From Phragmites australis (lineage: Eukaryota; Streptophyta; Magnoliopsida; Poales; Poaceae): 64,000 nt of DNA. Positions 22,673 to 34,315 of this stretch are shown piece after piece. Below the pieces are notes generated by a model. That model saw nothing but the letters and a program-made list of their open reading frames with translations. It ran no database searches and was not told the DNA's origin. The stretch covers positions 9,341,501-9,405,500 of the forward strand of contig NC_084932.1 of NCBI RefSeq assembly GCF_958298935.1, written 5' to 3'. Made by a program: the position numbers and the translations under genes. Each line of letters begins with the position of its first letter. The stretch's first letter is position 1.

Positions 22673-25600
22673 TGAAATAGCAGAGATCCTAGTGACTTGG
22701 CTAAATATAGGTTCCTTTCTGATTTCTCAAAAGAGCAGAAGCTAGACTTCATCGCTCTTCTTGAAACAGGGAAGAAGGATTTTTCGAAGACTGTCTGTGG
22801 AGGACAAGAATTTATTTGGCACTGGACTGGTCCTCATGGTCGGTCCGGGGGAATCCTACTTGGGATTAATTTGGAAGTCTTCGATATTGGTAGTATCGAT
22901 GAGGGAGATTATTATGTCAAATTTCGACTTAGGAATAAATCGGATGGTTTTCACTGGGTTCTAATCGCAGTGGATGGGGCTGCTCAAGTAGAACACAAAG
23001 AATCCTTCCTTGCTGAATTGGTTCAAACTTGTGCAAAAGAAACTGGCCCGGTTCTTGTGGGAGGAGATTTTAATATAATTAGAAACCCACAGGAAAAGAA
23101 CAATGACCGTTATGAAGATCGGTGGCCGTTCCTTTTTAATGCTATCATTGATAGCTTGGATCTGAGGGAACTTGATCTCTCAAACAGAAAATATACCTGG
23201 GCCAATAACAGAGAAACACCGACTTATGAAAGGCTTGACCGGATCTTAGTAAGTACGGAATGGGAATCTAAATTTCCACTTGCGACGGTGCAAGCGTTAA
23301 CAAGGGAACTATCAGATCATACTCCGCTGCTTTTAGATACTGGTAATGGCACTCATGGAAATAAGCAATCAGGGTTCAAATTTGAACTAGGTTGGTTATT
23401 AAGGGATGATTTTCATGAGTTGGTTGTTGATGTATGGAAAAAGGAACTGAGAGGTAAAACTCCGTTAGAGAAATGTCATCATAAAATTCAACGACTTCGT
23501 CAATTCCTGAGGGGTTGGGCCAAGAATGTTAGTGGCAAGTATAAAAAAGAAAAATCAGAGCTGATTAGAAAAGCTGACGAATTAGATAAAAAAGCTGAGT
23601 TACAGACTCTTAGTTGTCGGGAATTAGATCTTAAAAACTTTTATAAAGAGAGACTAGTTCTCCTGCTAAGGGAAGAGGAGCTCAAATGGTATCAACGAGC
23701 CAAGACAACTAAGTTGTTATCTGGCGATTGTAATACCAAGTATTTTCATTTAGTGGCCAATGGAAAACATAGGAAGACTAGAATTTTCCGGTTGGAGCAA
23801 GAGGAAGGAACAATCATGGGTGACGTAAATCTTAAGAAATTCATCACCAATTACTATAAAGGTCTTTTTGGGGATCCGGATAGTAACAATTTTTCTATGA
23901 CAGAGTCCTTCACAGAGGACATCGCACAGGTTTCGCAGGTAGAAAATGACGTCTTAACGGCGGAATTTTCTGAAAAGGATTTAGAGCGGCCATTTTTCAA
24001 ATGGAGCATAATAGGGCTCTAGGGCCCGATGGGTTTCCGGCCGAGTTTTACCAAGTTTTTTGGGAGTTAATAAAATACGATCTCATGCCTCTCTTTAATG
24101 AATTTCACAAGGGAAGCCTCCCCCTTTTTAGTCTTAATTTTGGTATAATTACATTATTACCAAAACAAAAGGAAGCTACTCGAATCCAACAATTCCGACC
24201 CATTTGTTTGTTAAATGTCAGCTTCAAGATTTTCACAAAGGTATTGACTAACCGTATAGCCCTAGTGGCTCAAAAGGTGATTCAACCATCACAATCGGCT
24301 TTTATGAAAGGAAGGAATATTTTGGAAGGGGTGGTCATTCTGCATGAAACCATACACGAAATGCATAGGAAAAAGTTAGATGGGGTAATCTTAAAGCTAG
24401 ACTTTGAGAAAGCCTACGACAAGGTAAAATGGTCTTTTTTACAACAGATTCTGAGAATGAAAGGTTTCTCGCCGAGATGGTGCAAATGGATTGATCAAAT
24501 TGTGAGGGGAGGCAGTGTTAGTGTTAAAGTCAACGATGATGTCGGAAATTTTTTCCAAACTAAGAAAGGATTAAGACAGGGTGATCCCTTGTCTCCTATC
24601 TTATTTAATCTAGTTGCAGATATGCTAACAACCTTGATTTCCGAGCTAAGTCTAATGGAAAATTCAAGGGAGTAGTCCCTCACCTGGTTGAGGATGGTTT
24701 GTCTGTCCTCCAGTATGCGGATGACACTATCCTATTTTTAGATCATGATACGATCAAGGCCAAAGATCTTAAGATAGTGCTTTGCACCTTTGAGCAATTA
24801 TCGGGGCTGAAAATTAATTTTCACAAAAGTGAGCTGTTCTGTTATGGTGCAGCCAAGGAGTGTGAACAAGAGTATACACAATTGTTTGGGTGTAAGATAG
24901 GTGGCCTTCCTTTTAGATATCTAGGTATACCTATGAGTCATAAGAAATTATCAAACAAAGACTGGGCCCTTGTGGAAGATAAGTTCCGGAAAAAACTAAG
25001 TAGTTGGAAAGGAAAGTTACTTTCAGTTGGAGGGAGATTGGTCCTGATTAATTCAGTGCTAACTAGTTTAGCCATGTTCATGCTATCTTTTTTCGAGGTC
25101 CCTAGAGGAATCCTTCAGAAACTAGATTACTATCGATCCCGTTTTTTCTGGCAATGTGATGATCACAAAAAGAAATATCGTCTCGCTAGATGGAGTGTTC
25201 TTTGTAAACCCAAGGATTTTGGTGGTCTAGGCATATAAAACCTAGATCTTCAAAATAAATGCCTACTGAGTAGATGGTTGTTTAGGCTCATAAATGAAGA
25301 TGGAGTTTGGCAAAGGCTTCTAAGAAAGAAATATTTGCCTAACAAAACTCTAACACAAGTGCAGCATCGACCATGTGACTCCCATTTTTGGTCCGGCCTT
25401 TTGAAAGTTAAAGATGATTTTCTGGCCGGTGGGTGTTTTGAAGTGCAAAGTGGGGAACAAGTCAGGTTTTGGAAGGATATTTGGTTGGGAGACAAACCTC
25501 TTAGGGAGGCATATCCTAATCTTTTTAAAATTGTAAGAAAAAAGGATGATACGGTGGCAAATGTCCTATGGACTGTACCACTTAATGTATCTTTCAGGAG

Positions 25601-26315
25601 AGGTTTGGTAAACGCTAATCTGAACTCTTGGTTTGACGTGGTGTCCAAAGTTGTCCCGGTCAATCTCAAACCGGGTACAGACTTGTTTCGATGGAATTTA
25701 ACAAAGAATGGCTTTTTCACAGTCCGGTCTATGTACAGGTCTATGATTAAGCAAGGAATTCTAAAGGAAAATAACACACTTTGGAAATTAAAGGTACCGC
25801 TGAAAATCAAGGTTTTCCTGTGGTACTTAATAAAGGGAGTTACTCTTACTAAAGATAATTTAGCAAAAAGAAATTGGCAAGGTGATATCAAATGTTGTTT
25901 CTGTAGCGCCGTTGAGACTATTCAACATTTGTTTTTTGATTGCCATTTTGCGAGATTTGTTTGGAATGCGGTGCACACCACTTTTGGAATTCAACCACCC
26001 ACTAGTATCTCTAATATGTTTGGTTCTTGGCTGAATGGTGTTGGTCCTAGGCTTCGAAACCAGATTTTGTTGGGGGCTGCTGCTCTCTGTTGGGCTTTAT
26101 GGTTGAATAGGTATGAAGTGGTTTTTAACAAGGTTAAGTCTAATACATATTTACAGGTAATCTTCAGGGCGACTTATTGGATCCGACAATGGTCCATGCT
26201 GCATAAGAAGGAGGAGCGCCCGTTGTTCAAACGTGGGTGCAGAGACTTGGAGACAATATTGATGGCGGTCTTCACAAAGTTTGGTTGGTGCTTCCGGAAT
26301 CGAATTGAAGCGTAG
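22673..26315 (+). pseudogene. LINE ORF2: endonuclease, reverse transcriptase, zf-RVT
   Basis: Apurinic-type endonuclease from 22,673: GGDFNIIRN, LDRILVS and SDHTPLLL are visible. RT: LGPDGFPAEFYQ, FRPICLLN, QSAFMKGRNI, LKLDFEKAYDKV, GLRQGDPLSPILFN, and catalytic QYADDTILF near 24,713-24,738. The C-terminal zf-RVT domain has CCFCSAVETIQHLFFDCHFA. Breaks: an in-frame TGA at 22,673 where the conserved N-terminal WN motif would have Trp; a frameshift near 24,000; another near 24,650; and TAA at 25,236. The last 345 codons then read open to 26,315. As it stands the gene cannot produce a full polyprotein. Confidence 0.82.
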
Positions 26316-26706
26316 CTTTTAGTTCCTTTCCAGTCGTTTGGTCGCTCACCTTTGTTGGGCTTAAACTTTGTTGCTTTTTTATTCCCCGCTTCGTTGTAAG
26401 CACTTGAGTCGTAGGGCTTGTTTTGTGGTTGACGCACAGCTGTGTACCATCGCCGGATGGTAGAGGCTGGAACTTTGTTCCATTATCTAAAGAGAGAGAG
26501 AGAGGGAGGGAGGTGAGGGGAATCTCGGGGGGGGGGGGGGCTAAACGGGAATATGGATGAGATGATGTCTAAATCGTTTTTAGTTCTATTTTCGAATTGA
26601 TTTTCCCGTTTTCATCCTGTTGATCCGAAAATTTAAAAACAGTTGAGAAAAATATAAAAAATGGATCTGAACAGGACAGAATTTATCACGTCCGTTTTCA
26701 TTTCTA

Positions 26707-27244
26707 ACCAGCCCAACACCCGACCTACTCAGCCAACCCAGCCAACCACACCCAACACTCCATCCAACCGACTGCATCATCCCACCTGAGCTCAACCACA
26801 CTTCGCTCTCCCTGACCCATGTCTAGCCCCTCTGCAGTGACTTCCGCCAGGCCACGACTCCTCTCTTCGACGAGGCACGCCTAGCCACATGTGCGCTTTT
26901 CTCTGGCGACCCCACCGTCCCCCGTGATTGACCCATTCCCTACCGAACCAGATGCCGACTAGCCTCTTCATTATCCATCTGCGCTCGCTGGTACCCGATT
27001 TCGCCGCATTGGGAATCGATCATGACGACGTCCGCTCGCTAGGAATCGTTCGAGGAAAACCTTTGCGAGTTCCACTGCTTGCGATTGGAGGGATGCGACC
27101 TCACGAAACTTCTGCGCTTGTAGAAACAGAGTCGGGCTACAGGAGATCCGGCGCGCTGGAATTGAGTGAATGGTAGTCTCCGTGAGCTACATGGAGTAGG
27201 CAATTTACTAATATGGTGTAGTATGTGTTGTTGGCTGATGCACA
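26707..27244. other. unassigned stretch
   Basis: GC-richer than its surroundings, with CCAACC/CCCAAC-rich wording at the start. The open frame 26,928-27,176 has no recognised motif. It may be the interior of the hAT-like element or captured sequence. Confidence 0.3.
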
Positions 27245-29245
27245 TTTGCCCGATCTTCCGAAAGGTAATATGATAAGTCGATTGGTGGAGCTTCGACGTT
27301 GATAATCCAAAGGCTCTAAACAGAGCAGATCGAGAACCCTCGCAACCACTACTCCGTAGTTATCAACCATACCAAGACGCGGTTGACCTCACCAAGAAAG
27401 TTTTCCTACAAGCGAATCGAGAATACAAGCAAGAATAGGTAGATGCAATCTAAATATTGCTAATTACCAATGAGGTACTTGAGTGGGGTTCAACAAATCG
27501 ATAAATGGCGAAACTTTCTAAAACAAAATAATCTAAACTAAACCCAAGCCTAAATTATGATAGCTACTGTGTATATAGGGGGGACGTGAGGATGTCGACC
27601 TAGAGTTGTGCAACCATGGAAAGAGGCGTGCATAACCTGGACTCCGACCCCGACATGATTATAAGACCCAACAGGGTCCAAAATGGTGGCGTAACACCTT
27701 ATTTCTTTGACTTTGACTAAACTATAAAGAATATTTTGTCGAGCTCATATTCATTGGAAAGGGCTCATCGCAAGCTTTCCAGAATGTCCAACATTGCCTA
27801 GAATAGACTTCGTATGAGAGAGTTATGTCCGTTTTACTGATGCGCTGTCTTGAGACTTGATCACGACCACGACTTCGACCATGACCACAACTAGAGCTCA
27901 GCCTCGAGTTCGAATAGACTTGGCCTTCGTGGGGTGACGTCCGGGTAAGGTTGTGGTGCTTCTCCCACATTCCTAAGCAATAGAACATCACAAGAATTTA
28001 GTAGTGATCCATCCAAGGAAGCATGAACAACGAGGAATGAGTTCACTTGGTGGTTTAATTGTCGTGCACATGCTCTTGTATTTGGTCCTTATATGATTTG
28101 AGGAATATTAGTAGTATTGATTCTATCCGAAGGAGCCATGGGCTCATCATCCTCTCCCTCTTTGAATTATAGTCGTTATCGACTCAAGTTCATCTTTTTC
28201 TCCCAAATATGGCTTCAAATCTGAAATGTTAAATGTGGGACTAATCCCAAAATCTACAGGTAGGTTCAATTTGTATGCATTGTCATTTATTTTCTCAATT
28301 ATTTTAAATGGTCCATTAACTCTAGACATTAATTTTGACTTTCTTAGTTCTGGAAACCTATCCTTCCTCAAATGCAACCAAACTAAATTACCGGGTTCAA
28401 ATTTTATTTTCTTCCTACCTATATTCTTTTAGTCATGCTCTCTATATTCTTTTTAGTCATGCTCTCTATATTCTTTTTAGTTGTTTCATGCAACTTAAGA
28501 ATAAATTCAGCACGTTTCTTAGCATCTAAATTAAGTCTTTCAAAAGTAGGCAAATGTAGTAAATCAATAGGAGTACGGGGATTAAATCCATATACTACCT
28601 GGAACGGACTTACCTTGGTGGTGGAGTGTACCGACCTATTGTAAGAAAATTCAATATGCTATAAATACTCTTCCCACATCCTCAAATTCTAATTTAGAAC
28701 TACCCATAACATAGTCGATGATGTGTGGTTGACGACCTTTGTTTTACCATCAGTTTGGGGATGACACGTAGTAGAAAATAGCAGCTTCATCCTTAATTTA
28801 TTCCAAAATGATCTCCAAAAGTGATTCAAAAACTTTGTGCCACGATCCGAGACGATAATATTAGGCACTCCATGTAGTCAAATGATTTCCTAAAAAAACA
28901 AATCAACTATGTTTGTAGCATCATCGCTCTTGTGACAAGGTATAAAATGCATCATTTTAGAAAATCTATCCACAACTACAAATATGCTATCCCTTCCTCT
29001 CATTGTCCTAGGCAGTCCTAAAACAAAATCCATAGAAATATCCCCCCATGGTGCACTAGGAATAGAAAGAGGCATATAAATACCATGTGGATTTGAGTGA
29101 GATTTAGCTTTGTTGCAAGTGGTACAATGTAAAACGAAGTGCTCGACATCACGTCTCATCTTTGGATAAAAGAAGTGGGCGGCCAACACATCTTCAGCCT
29201 TCTTTGCTCCAAAATGTGTCATCAATCCTCCTCCATGTAAAAAAA
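27245..29245 (-). mobile_element. Ty3/gypsy 3' half: integrase and LTR part
   Basis: On the minus strand integrase (29,225-28,147) is followed by a region that reads as LTR (about 28,140-27,245; CTATATACACAG leader-like block near 27,570, AACCCCACTCAAGTACCT near 27,480). The 5' LTR, gag, protease and RT are absent. No target duplication found. Confidence 0.65.
28147..29225 (-). pseudogene. gypsy integrase, broken
   Basis: The N-terminal zinc-binding module ([25 protein letters not shown]) and catalytic core start ([31 protein letters not shown]) are intact in 29,225-28,890. A degenerate core ([20 protein letters not shown]) continues to about 28,680. The C-terminal part (HLRKDRFPELRKSKL, GPFKIIEKINDNAYKLNLP, FNISDLKPYL) spans 28,377-28,147. 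Stops and frame changes separate the blocks. A 24-bp unit (ATATTCTTTTTAGTCATGCT core) is repeated about three times at 28,424-28,487. Confidence 0.75.
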
Positions 29246-29564
29246 AATCAAATTTGTGAAATTTTCATTTAAAATTTGTAAGAGTTTTTTAGTTGAAACT
29301 AGTTAAAATAGGTTCTCTGTTATTTATTCTATTAGTACAAAAATTAGCATGATTTTAGGAGTTCTATGTAATCACGGACGTGCACATGCAGCACGCATGG
29401 CCAGCGCGCGCAAGGGCGCAAGCGGGCTAGTTTGCACAGGGCAGGCACGGGGCGCCCGTAGCACGGCGCAGGGGCCTGCGGGACACGTGGTGTACACGGA
29501 GGGGTGGGTGGGGGCAGGTGTAGAATAGTTATTCTATACCCTCGGTGTAGAATAGCACTACCCT
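29246..29564. other. unassigned, GC-rich with a palindromic word
   Basis: No gene seen. Around 29,517-29,541 lies the near-palindrome GGTGTAGAATAG/TTATTCTATACC, with a third GGTGTAGAATAG shortly after. A similar GGTGTAGAATAGTTA occurs at 20,266. Confidence 0.35.
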
Positions 29565-32500
29565 CTATATATATAATGTATATCTATTATGTGGCTAGGT
29601 GCAATGTAGTTCAACTCTGCACTCACCCCCAATTTTGATCCCAAAAGCAGTATAGCTGTGATCCACAAGATATATCGGTTACTACAAATATATATGGTCG
29701 TAACTCGGTACTGTAGCATCTAGGCCCCTAGGTAAGTGGTAAGAGTTTCGATGATTAATGACAACCGTATCATTGTGACTAACATATGTGCTTTGAACGG
29801 TATTAAAGAAAAAGAAAAAACTTAGTTCACAATGATGCTTTGATACTCTTGGCCCTTTAAGCGCTTATATGGACGATCAAAGGACATGTGCATGAAGATT
29901 AAGGATCTTCTAGTTCTAAGTGTCACAAGGAGATGAAGGACACTTAGAGTAGTATAGGTTCTATTTCTTTTTAGTCTTTTGACCGTACTATAAAGGGGAG
30001 TTAAGAGTTGTAGCTTGACCTAGGTGAGTCTAGATATCGTTGATGCACACTTGTGAATCTCTAGATCTAGGTAGCTCATACAAGCTTTTGGTTGAGTGTC
30101 CAAGAAGTTAGAACTCAAGATTGTTTAAATTGGATGAATTCAGCGAATATTCAACACACTGGATGATCCTCTGTATGAAGAGTGTACTCACCGAAGTTTA
30201 CTTTGGTCGAGGTCAGCAAAATTCTCTAGCTTATCCAGGATGGTCCGGCGCCAAAATTGTTGTCAGCACCGGAGCAATTTCCTAAGAGTTCTGAGTTGAA
30301 AAATTGTTGAAGTCCACGCCGGATGGTCCGGCGTTCGAGTGGTGAGATCGCCGGAGCAATCTTTGCAGTGCAGTCTCGGCTTGATTCTACACGCCGGATG
30401 GTCTGGCGTACTGAAGAGTAAACGCCAGATGATTTTATACAGAAATGTTGCAAACTATCATCTGGCCGGTTTCAATGCGCCGAATGATCCGGCGTTAGTC
30501 CGGATGAAACGCCGGAGCTTTAACGGCTAATGGAACAGTTAACGGCTATTCTGTCAGGGTATTAGCACCGGATATTCCGATGTGGAGAGAGTTATTCACA
30601 CCGGATCTTCCGGCATTAAGAAAAATTCTGGGTTGTTAGGCAACGGCTAATTCTTGATCCTTAGCCTATAAATACCCACTCATTTGGTCTCATAAATGGC
30701 TTCTTGCGACCCTGTAGCAGCTCATACACTTGGTGTGTCATTTAGCAGCAAGAGAGAGCACTTGTGTTTAATTTCAAGTTCTTAGTTGAAGATTAGAGTA
30801 ACAAGTGTGCATCTAGCTGTTGTCTAGGCTTGGTCTTTGTCAAGTGAAGCTTGAAGCTTGTTACTCTTGGTGGTTGGAAACACCTAGACGGTCTTGGTGA
30901 TCGAAGGTGTTCTCGGTGAGCTTTTGGAGGACTTGTGGGAGCCCCAGGAAGAGATGATGTACTTGGTTTGATGCCCGCCAATCTGGAGATGGAGAAGGGG
31001 CAATCAAGAGGGAGCACTTGAGTCTTGGTGACTCAAGGGGCAGCTACATCCTTGGTGGATGCTCCAACGAGGACTAGGGGGAAGTGCCAACTTCTCGAAA
31101 CCTCGGGAAAAAATTGGTGTTCTCTTCTCCAACTATTTACATTCCTGCATTTTACTTTGAGTATCTTGGTTCTTGCAAGTCTTTCTCTTTACCGTTATCT
31201 CTCTTAGTTATCTTGTTTGTTTAGTTGCCTTGTCCTAGTTCAAATCACGTAGTTGCATTCACTTTTATCTAGGCTAAGGTTGTTATTTGTTTTAGAAAGC
31301 GGTAGAAGTTTTAATTAGCGCCCAATTCACCCCCCCTCTTGGGCCATTCGATCCTTTTGGGTACCTTCTCTAGTCGTAATTATGTACTTTTTTTTTGTGA
31401 TCATAACTTGTTCACCTCTGCGCACACCCCCAGTTATGATCCTAAAAGCAGTATAGTTGCAATCCATAAGAATAGGTCAGTTACTATCGGCATAGAGTGG
31501 TTACAACTATATGTATAGCGAGATTGCAACTTACCTGTCCAGGCTGACTTATTGTAACTAATTGCTATCATGTTGCAATCATCAATGTTTTAACTATATT
31601 GTTCAGCATGTTGTAACTCGACTGTCTCTGAATCACAACTACAACCCAAGTTGTAATTACAGTATAGCACAAAGCACAACTAGATGTCTACCATGTTATA
31701 ACTGTACAATAATCCTAAAACTTCATCAAAATATAGCTTTCATGGATCTCATTTTGTTAAGCGTATTTATTTCCAACAATAAGCTTCAAACAGATCGAAA
31801 ATCGAACATGTGGTTATAGAGATATTGCATTTTAACAATTTGAATCAACAAAACAATCTCCGTATGCATGCTCTGGTGGATGGGATGGATGTGTACATTG
31901 TTGTAACTAGTCTGCCTAATGGATTGTAACTGACAATTTTTGGAGTTGTAACTGGGGCGCGCGTGGGAAGAAGCTAGCTCGATCGGCTGCAGTGGCACAT
32001 AATAGACTACGACCGATCGAGCTAGGAGGGATTCGCGTGGCCCCGGCACCGCCGCTCCATGCGTAGTCCTATCCAGTGCCGCGCCATTCGCTCTGTTGTT
32101 CGCCCAACCATACCGCACTACCCTGCGCCGCGACCTCTCATCGGTACAAGTATGACATGCCGTGCCACTCATTCGCGTGGATTGGCCACAGGCTGTGGCA
32201 CCGGACATGCTTTGGTTGGACAGCGCGAGCAGAGCGCTGCATCTCGCTCGAAGCTTGCTTCTTGCACACTAGACGTTCATGCTAAGGTACAAACAGTTAC
32301 AATATGGTACTGCTTTGTAGTAACTGACCTATCTTGTGGATTGCAACTGTACTACTTTTGTGATCGTAACTGGGGATGTGCGCAGGGTGAAGGAGTTCAA
32401 TGACATGACAAAACGTACTTAATTATGACCAGAGAAAGTACCAAGTTACAACCAGATAAGGTACCGAGTTATGACTATATATATTTGTAGTAACTAACCT

Positions 32501-32754
32501 ATCTTTTGGATTGCAACTATAATGCTTTTGGGATCGTAACTGGGGATGTGCGTAGAGGTGAACAAGTTACGATCATATGACAAAAAATACATTATTACAA
32601 CTAGAGAAGGTACTGAATTATGATTATATATTTTTGTAGTAGCTACCTACCTTGTGGATTGCAACTATATTTCTTTTGGGATATTAACTAGTGGTGGCAC
32701 AACAATGAACTATAATACGCCTCGGCACATAATAGATATACAGTATATATATAT
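29565..32754. mobile_element. long-inverted-repeat (foldback-like) element with subrepeats
   Basis: The outer ends are inverted copies: TGTATATCTATTATGTG on the left (from 29,577) and its complement on the right (ending about 32,743). Complementarity continues for at least 300 bp per arm, and each arm is built of roughly 148-bp direct subrepeats (GATTGCAACTAT...CTTTTGGGAT units at 32,341, 32,511 and 32,659; two on the left). The centre (31,860-32,280) is GC-rich and unrelated. Its open frames show no domain. A solo LTR (29,712-31,359) has split the left arm; without it the element is about 1.5 kb. Superfamily unknown. Confidence 0.6.
29712..31359 (+). repeat. solo LTR, SIRE-like copia, 5-bp TSD GGTAC
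   Basis: Starts TGTAGCATC. Near its end it has CCAATTCACCCCCCCTCTTG, as expected of this LTR type, and repeated CGCCGGATGGTCCGGCGT-like words inside. It is flanked by a perfect GGTAC at 29,707-29,711 and 31,360-31,364. Removing it joins CGTAACTCGGTAC to CTTCTCTAGTCGTAAT, which matches the uninterrupted opposite arm near 32,590-32,625. No internal domain or PBS follows. Confidence 0.8.
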
Positions 32755-32849
32755 TTATATATATATATAGATATAAATCCTGATGTCAATTACTCACTAT
32801 TGCGTGTTAATCTGTTCTCAAACTAAGGAAAGGTGGACAAGGAGGTTAA

Positions 32850-33132
32850 GGCATGTTTGGATAGGCTATGGTTTTGAAGTTTCTGGCTAGTTGAGGAAGT
32901 GTTTGTGGCTATTGAATTTTAGTTGTTGGTTTTTATAATAAACTTTTAGCTTCTCAGCACACCCAAAAGCTAGAAAAGTCAGCCAGAATCTGCTTCTCAA
33001 CTTTTAGTTCATTTCAGCCACAACCGCTTCTTCAGCCAGCTAAAAACCACTAGAAATCGGGACCAAAAGCTAACCGTTTAGATAGCTTCTGATTTTTTTA
33101 AGAAAACTAAAAAAAACCTATCCAAACTAGGG
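32850..33132. mobile_element. Tourist-like MITE (PIF/Harbinger type), TSD TAA
   Basis: 283 bp with inverted ends GGCATGTTTGGATAGG (left) and CCCTAGTTTGGATAGG (right end reversed), flanked by TAA at 32,847-32,849 and 33,133-33,135. The size, trinucleotide target and internal near-complementarity (AGCTAAAAA, GCTTCT words) fit Tourist elements. Confidence 0.7.
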
Positions 33133-33135
33133 TAA

Positions 33136-33640
33136 ATAGCCTCCCACACGCATCACCGGACCAATCAATGACTTGTTCCTTTGCTGATATGTTTGACAGC
33201 TATGTATGAATGTGATGTGGATGTTCCTTCTTGAGCCAGTAGTATGCTATCAGACTGTGTGTTTAAAATGCCAATCTGGCCATAGATGAGTTGAGCAGCT
33301 GTTTCAAACTGTCTATTGAGTTGGAATAAAGAACCTGGCAACTGACAAATTCCTGATATATTTGATGATAGTTGGTACCAAGTGTTCCGTTTCTTTTTGC
33401 GAGGATCAAGTGTCATTTTTCATTTGGCTTATTGGAGGAGGTACAACATTGACTTGTACCAAAGCTCTATCCTAGTGTATCTTAATTTAAGAAATTTCCA
33501 GCCGAGCTGGCTGTTATACTTTACTACCAACTGTTCACATGTTTTGTTTAATGCTTTTACATTCTCAACAGTTGTAAGTGTATACAAAACCCCGCCTGGA
33601 ATGCGGCATCTGCAAGAATCGAACTCATTACTATGAAATT
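33136..33640. other. unassigned stretch between MITE and LINE scrap
   Basis: Open frames occur on both strands (minus 33,165-33,416, plus 33,382-33,636) without recognisable motifs. Part may be further decayed LINE sequence. Confidence 0.3.
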
Positions 33641-33892
33641 TGTAGAATTTTGACGTTCCAAAGAGGCTACATCGCTGTAAGTTCTGCATGTGTGGAAGAT
33701 CTGTACCATGGAGACTTGGAGGGACCTCAGGAACTAATCTGGTCTCATCTGTGAAAGATCGATGTTCCCCCAAAGGACAAAGATTCGGGTGTTCTGGTGG
33801 AAAGTGGTAGATGGATACATCCTAACCCACCAAGTTCTTAATCGTCAGACATATTGATCCGAGCCTAGCCTGTGAATTGTGTGAAGCGCAAG
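33641..33892 (+). pseudogene. LINE zf-RVT fragment
   Basis: In two frames the text reads KIDVPPKDK, then IRVFWWKVVDGYILTHQVLN, then HIDPSLACELCEAQA, the usual C-terminal zinc-binding region of plant LINE ORF2. A frameshift separates the first two parts and another the last. The fragment stops exactly where the CACTA begins. Confidence 0.6.
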
Positions 33893-34315
33893 CACTACTA
33901 CAACAGAAAGGGACATTCCAATCCCTATTTCTTTGCCGATTCGGAAATAACCAGTAGTGATAGGATATCATTGATGATTCATAGGCTGAACTGACACATC
34001 TAACTATAAGCCCTTAAGAACCGGCAATGATAGTTGATGTCAAGTATTATTGTCGGTTCAAAAGCTCATCGATAGAGCAATAATTGAGCCAATACAAATG
34101 GACAGTGATAATCCTTATCTTTGCCGGCTCGTATTATAAACCGGTAACGATAAGGATTATCACTACCGGTTCATATCCTACTGATGGAGCAATAATTGAG
34201 TGAATATGAACCGGCAATGTTAATTATTATCTCTACTGGTTCGTATTCTAAACCGATAGTGATAATGTTTCTATAAATCCTGAGCCCGTATCCCTTAGTC
34301 CGTGCCCCATCTCAC

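Larger units (their letters stand above)
21600..26517 (+). mobile_element. L1-type LINE, 5'-truncated, nearly complete
   Basis: Contains the C-terminal part of ORF1, a full-length ORF2 (endonuclease, RT, zf-RVT) and a 3' UTR ending around CATTATCTAAAG, where a GA-rich run replaces the poly(A). It is inserted just upstream of the minus-strand gene fragment, in the opposite orientation. I count only about four lesions in ORF2, so it is among the younger insertions here. Target duplications could not be assigned. Confidence 0.8.
20279..26706. mobile_element. hAT-like termini in inverted orientation enclosing a gene fragment and a LINE (candidate composite)
   Basis: The left end begins TAGGAAATAAAAATGGACGG (20,279). 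The right end, reverse complemented, begins TAGAAATGAAAACGGACG (26,706). Both resemble the TAGGGATGAAAACGG ends of a grass hAT group and continue into similar AAAACGGGA/CCGAAAA-rich tracts. The 8-bp flanks (AGAATAGT and ACCAGCCC) do not match, so either the duplication is lost or these are ends of two separate insertions. A minus-strand gene fragment and a LINE lie between. Confidence 0.35.

Noticed and set aside
25250..25891. 213-codon minus-strand frame
   Set aside because: Antisense to LINE ORF2; the sense strand carries the recognisable RT C-terminal region.
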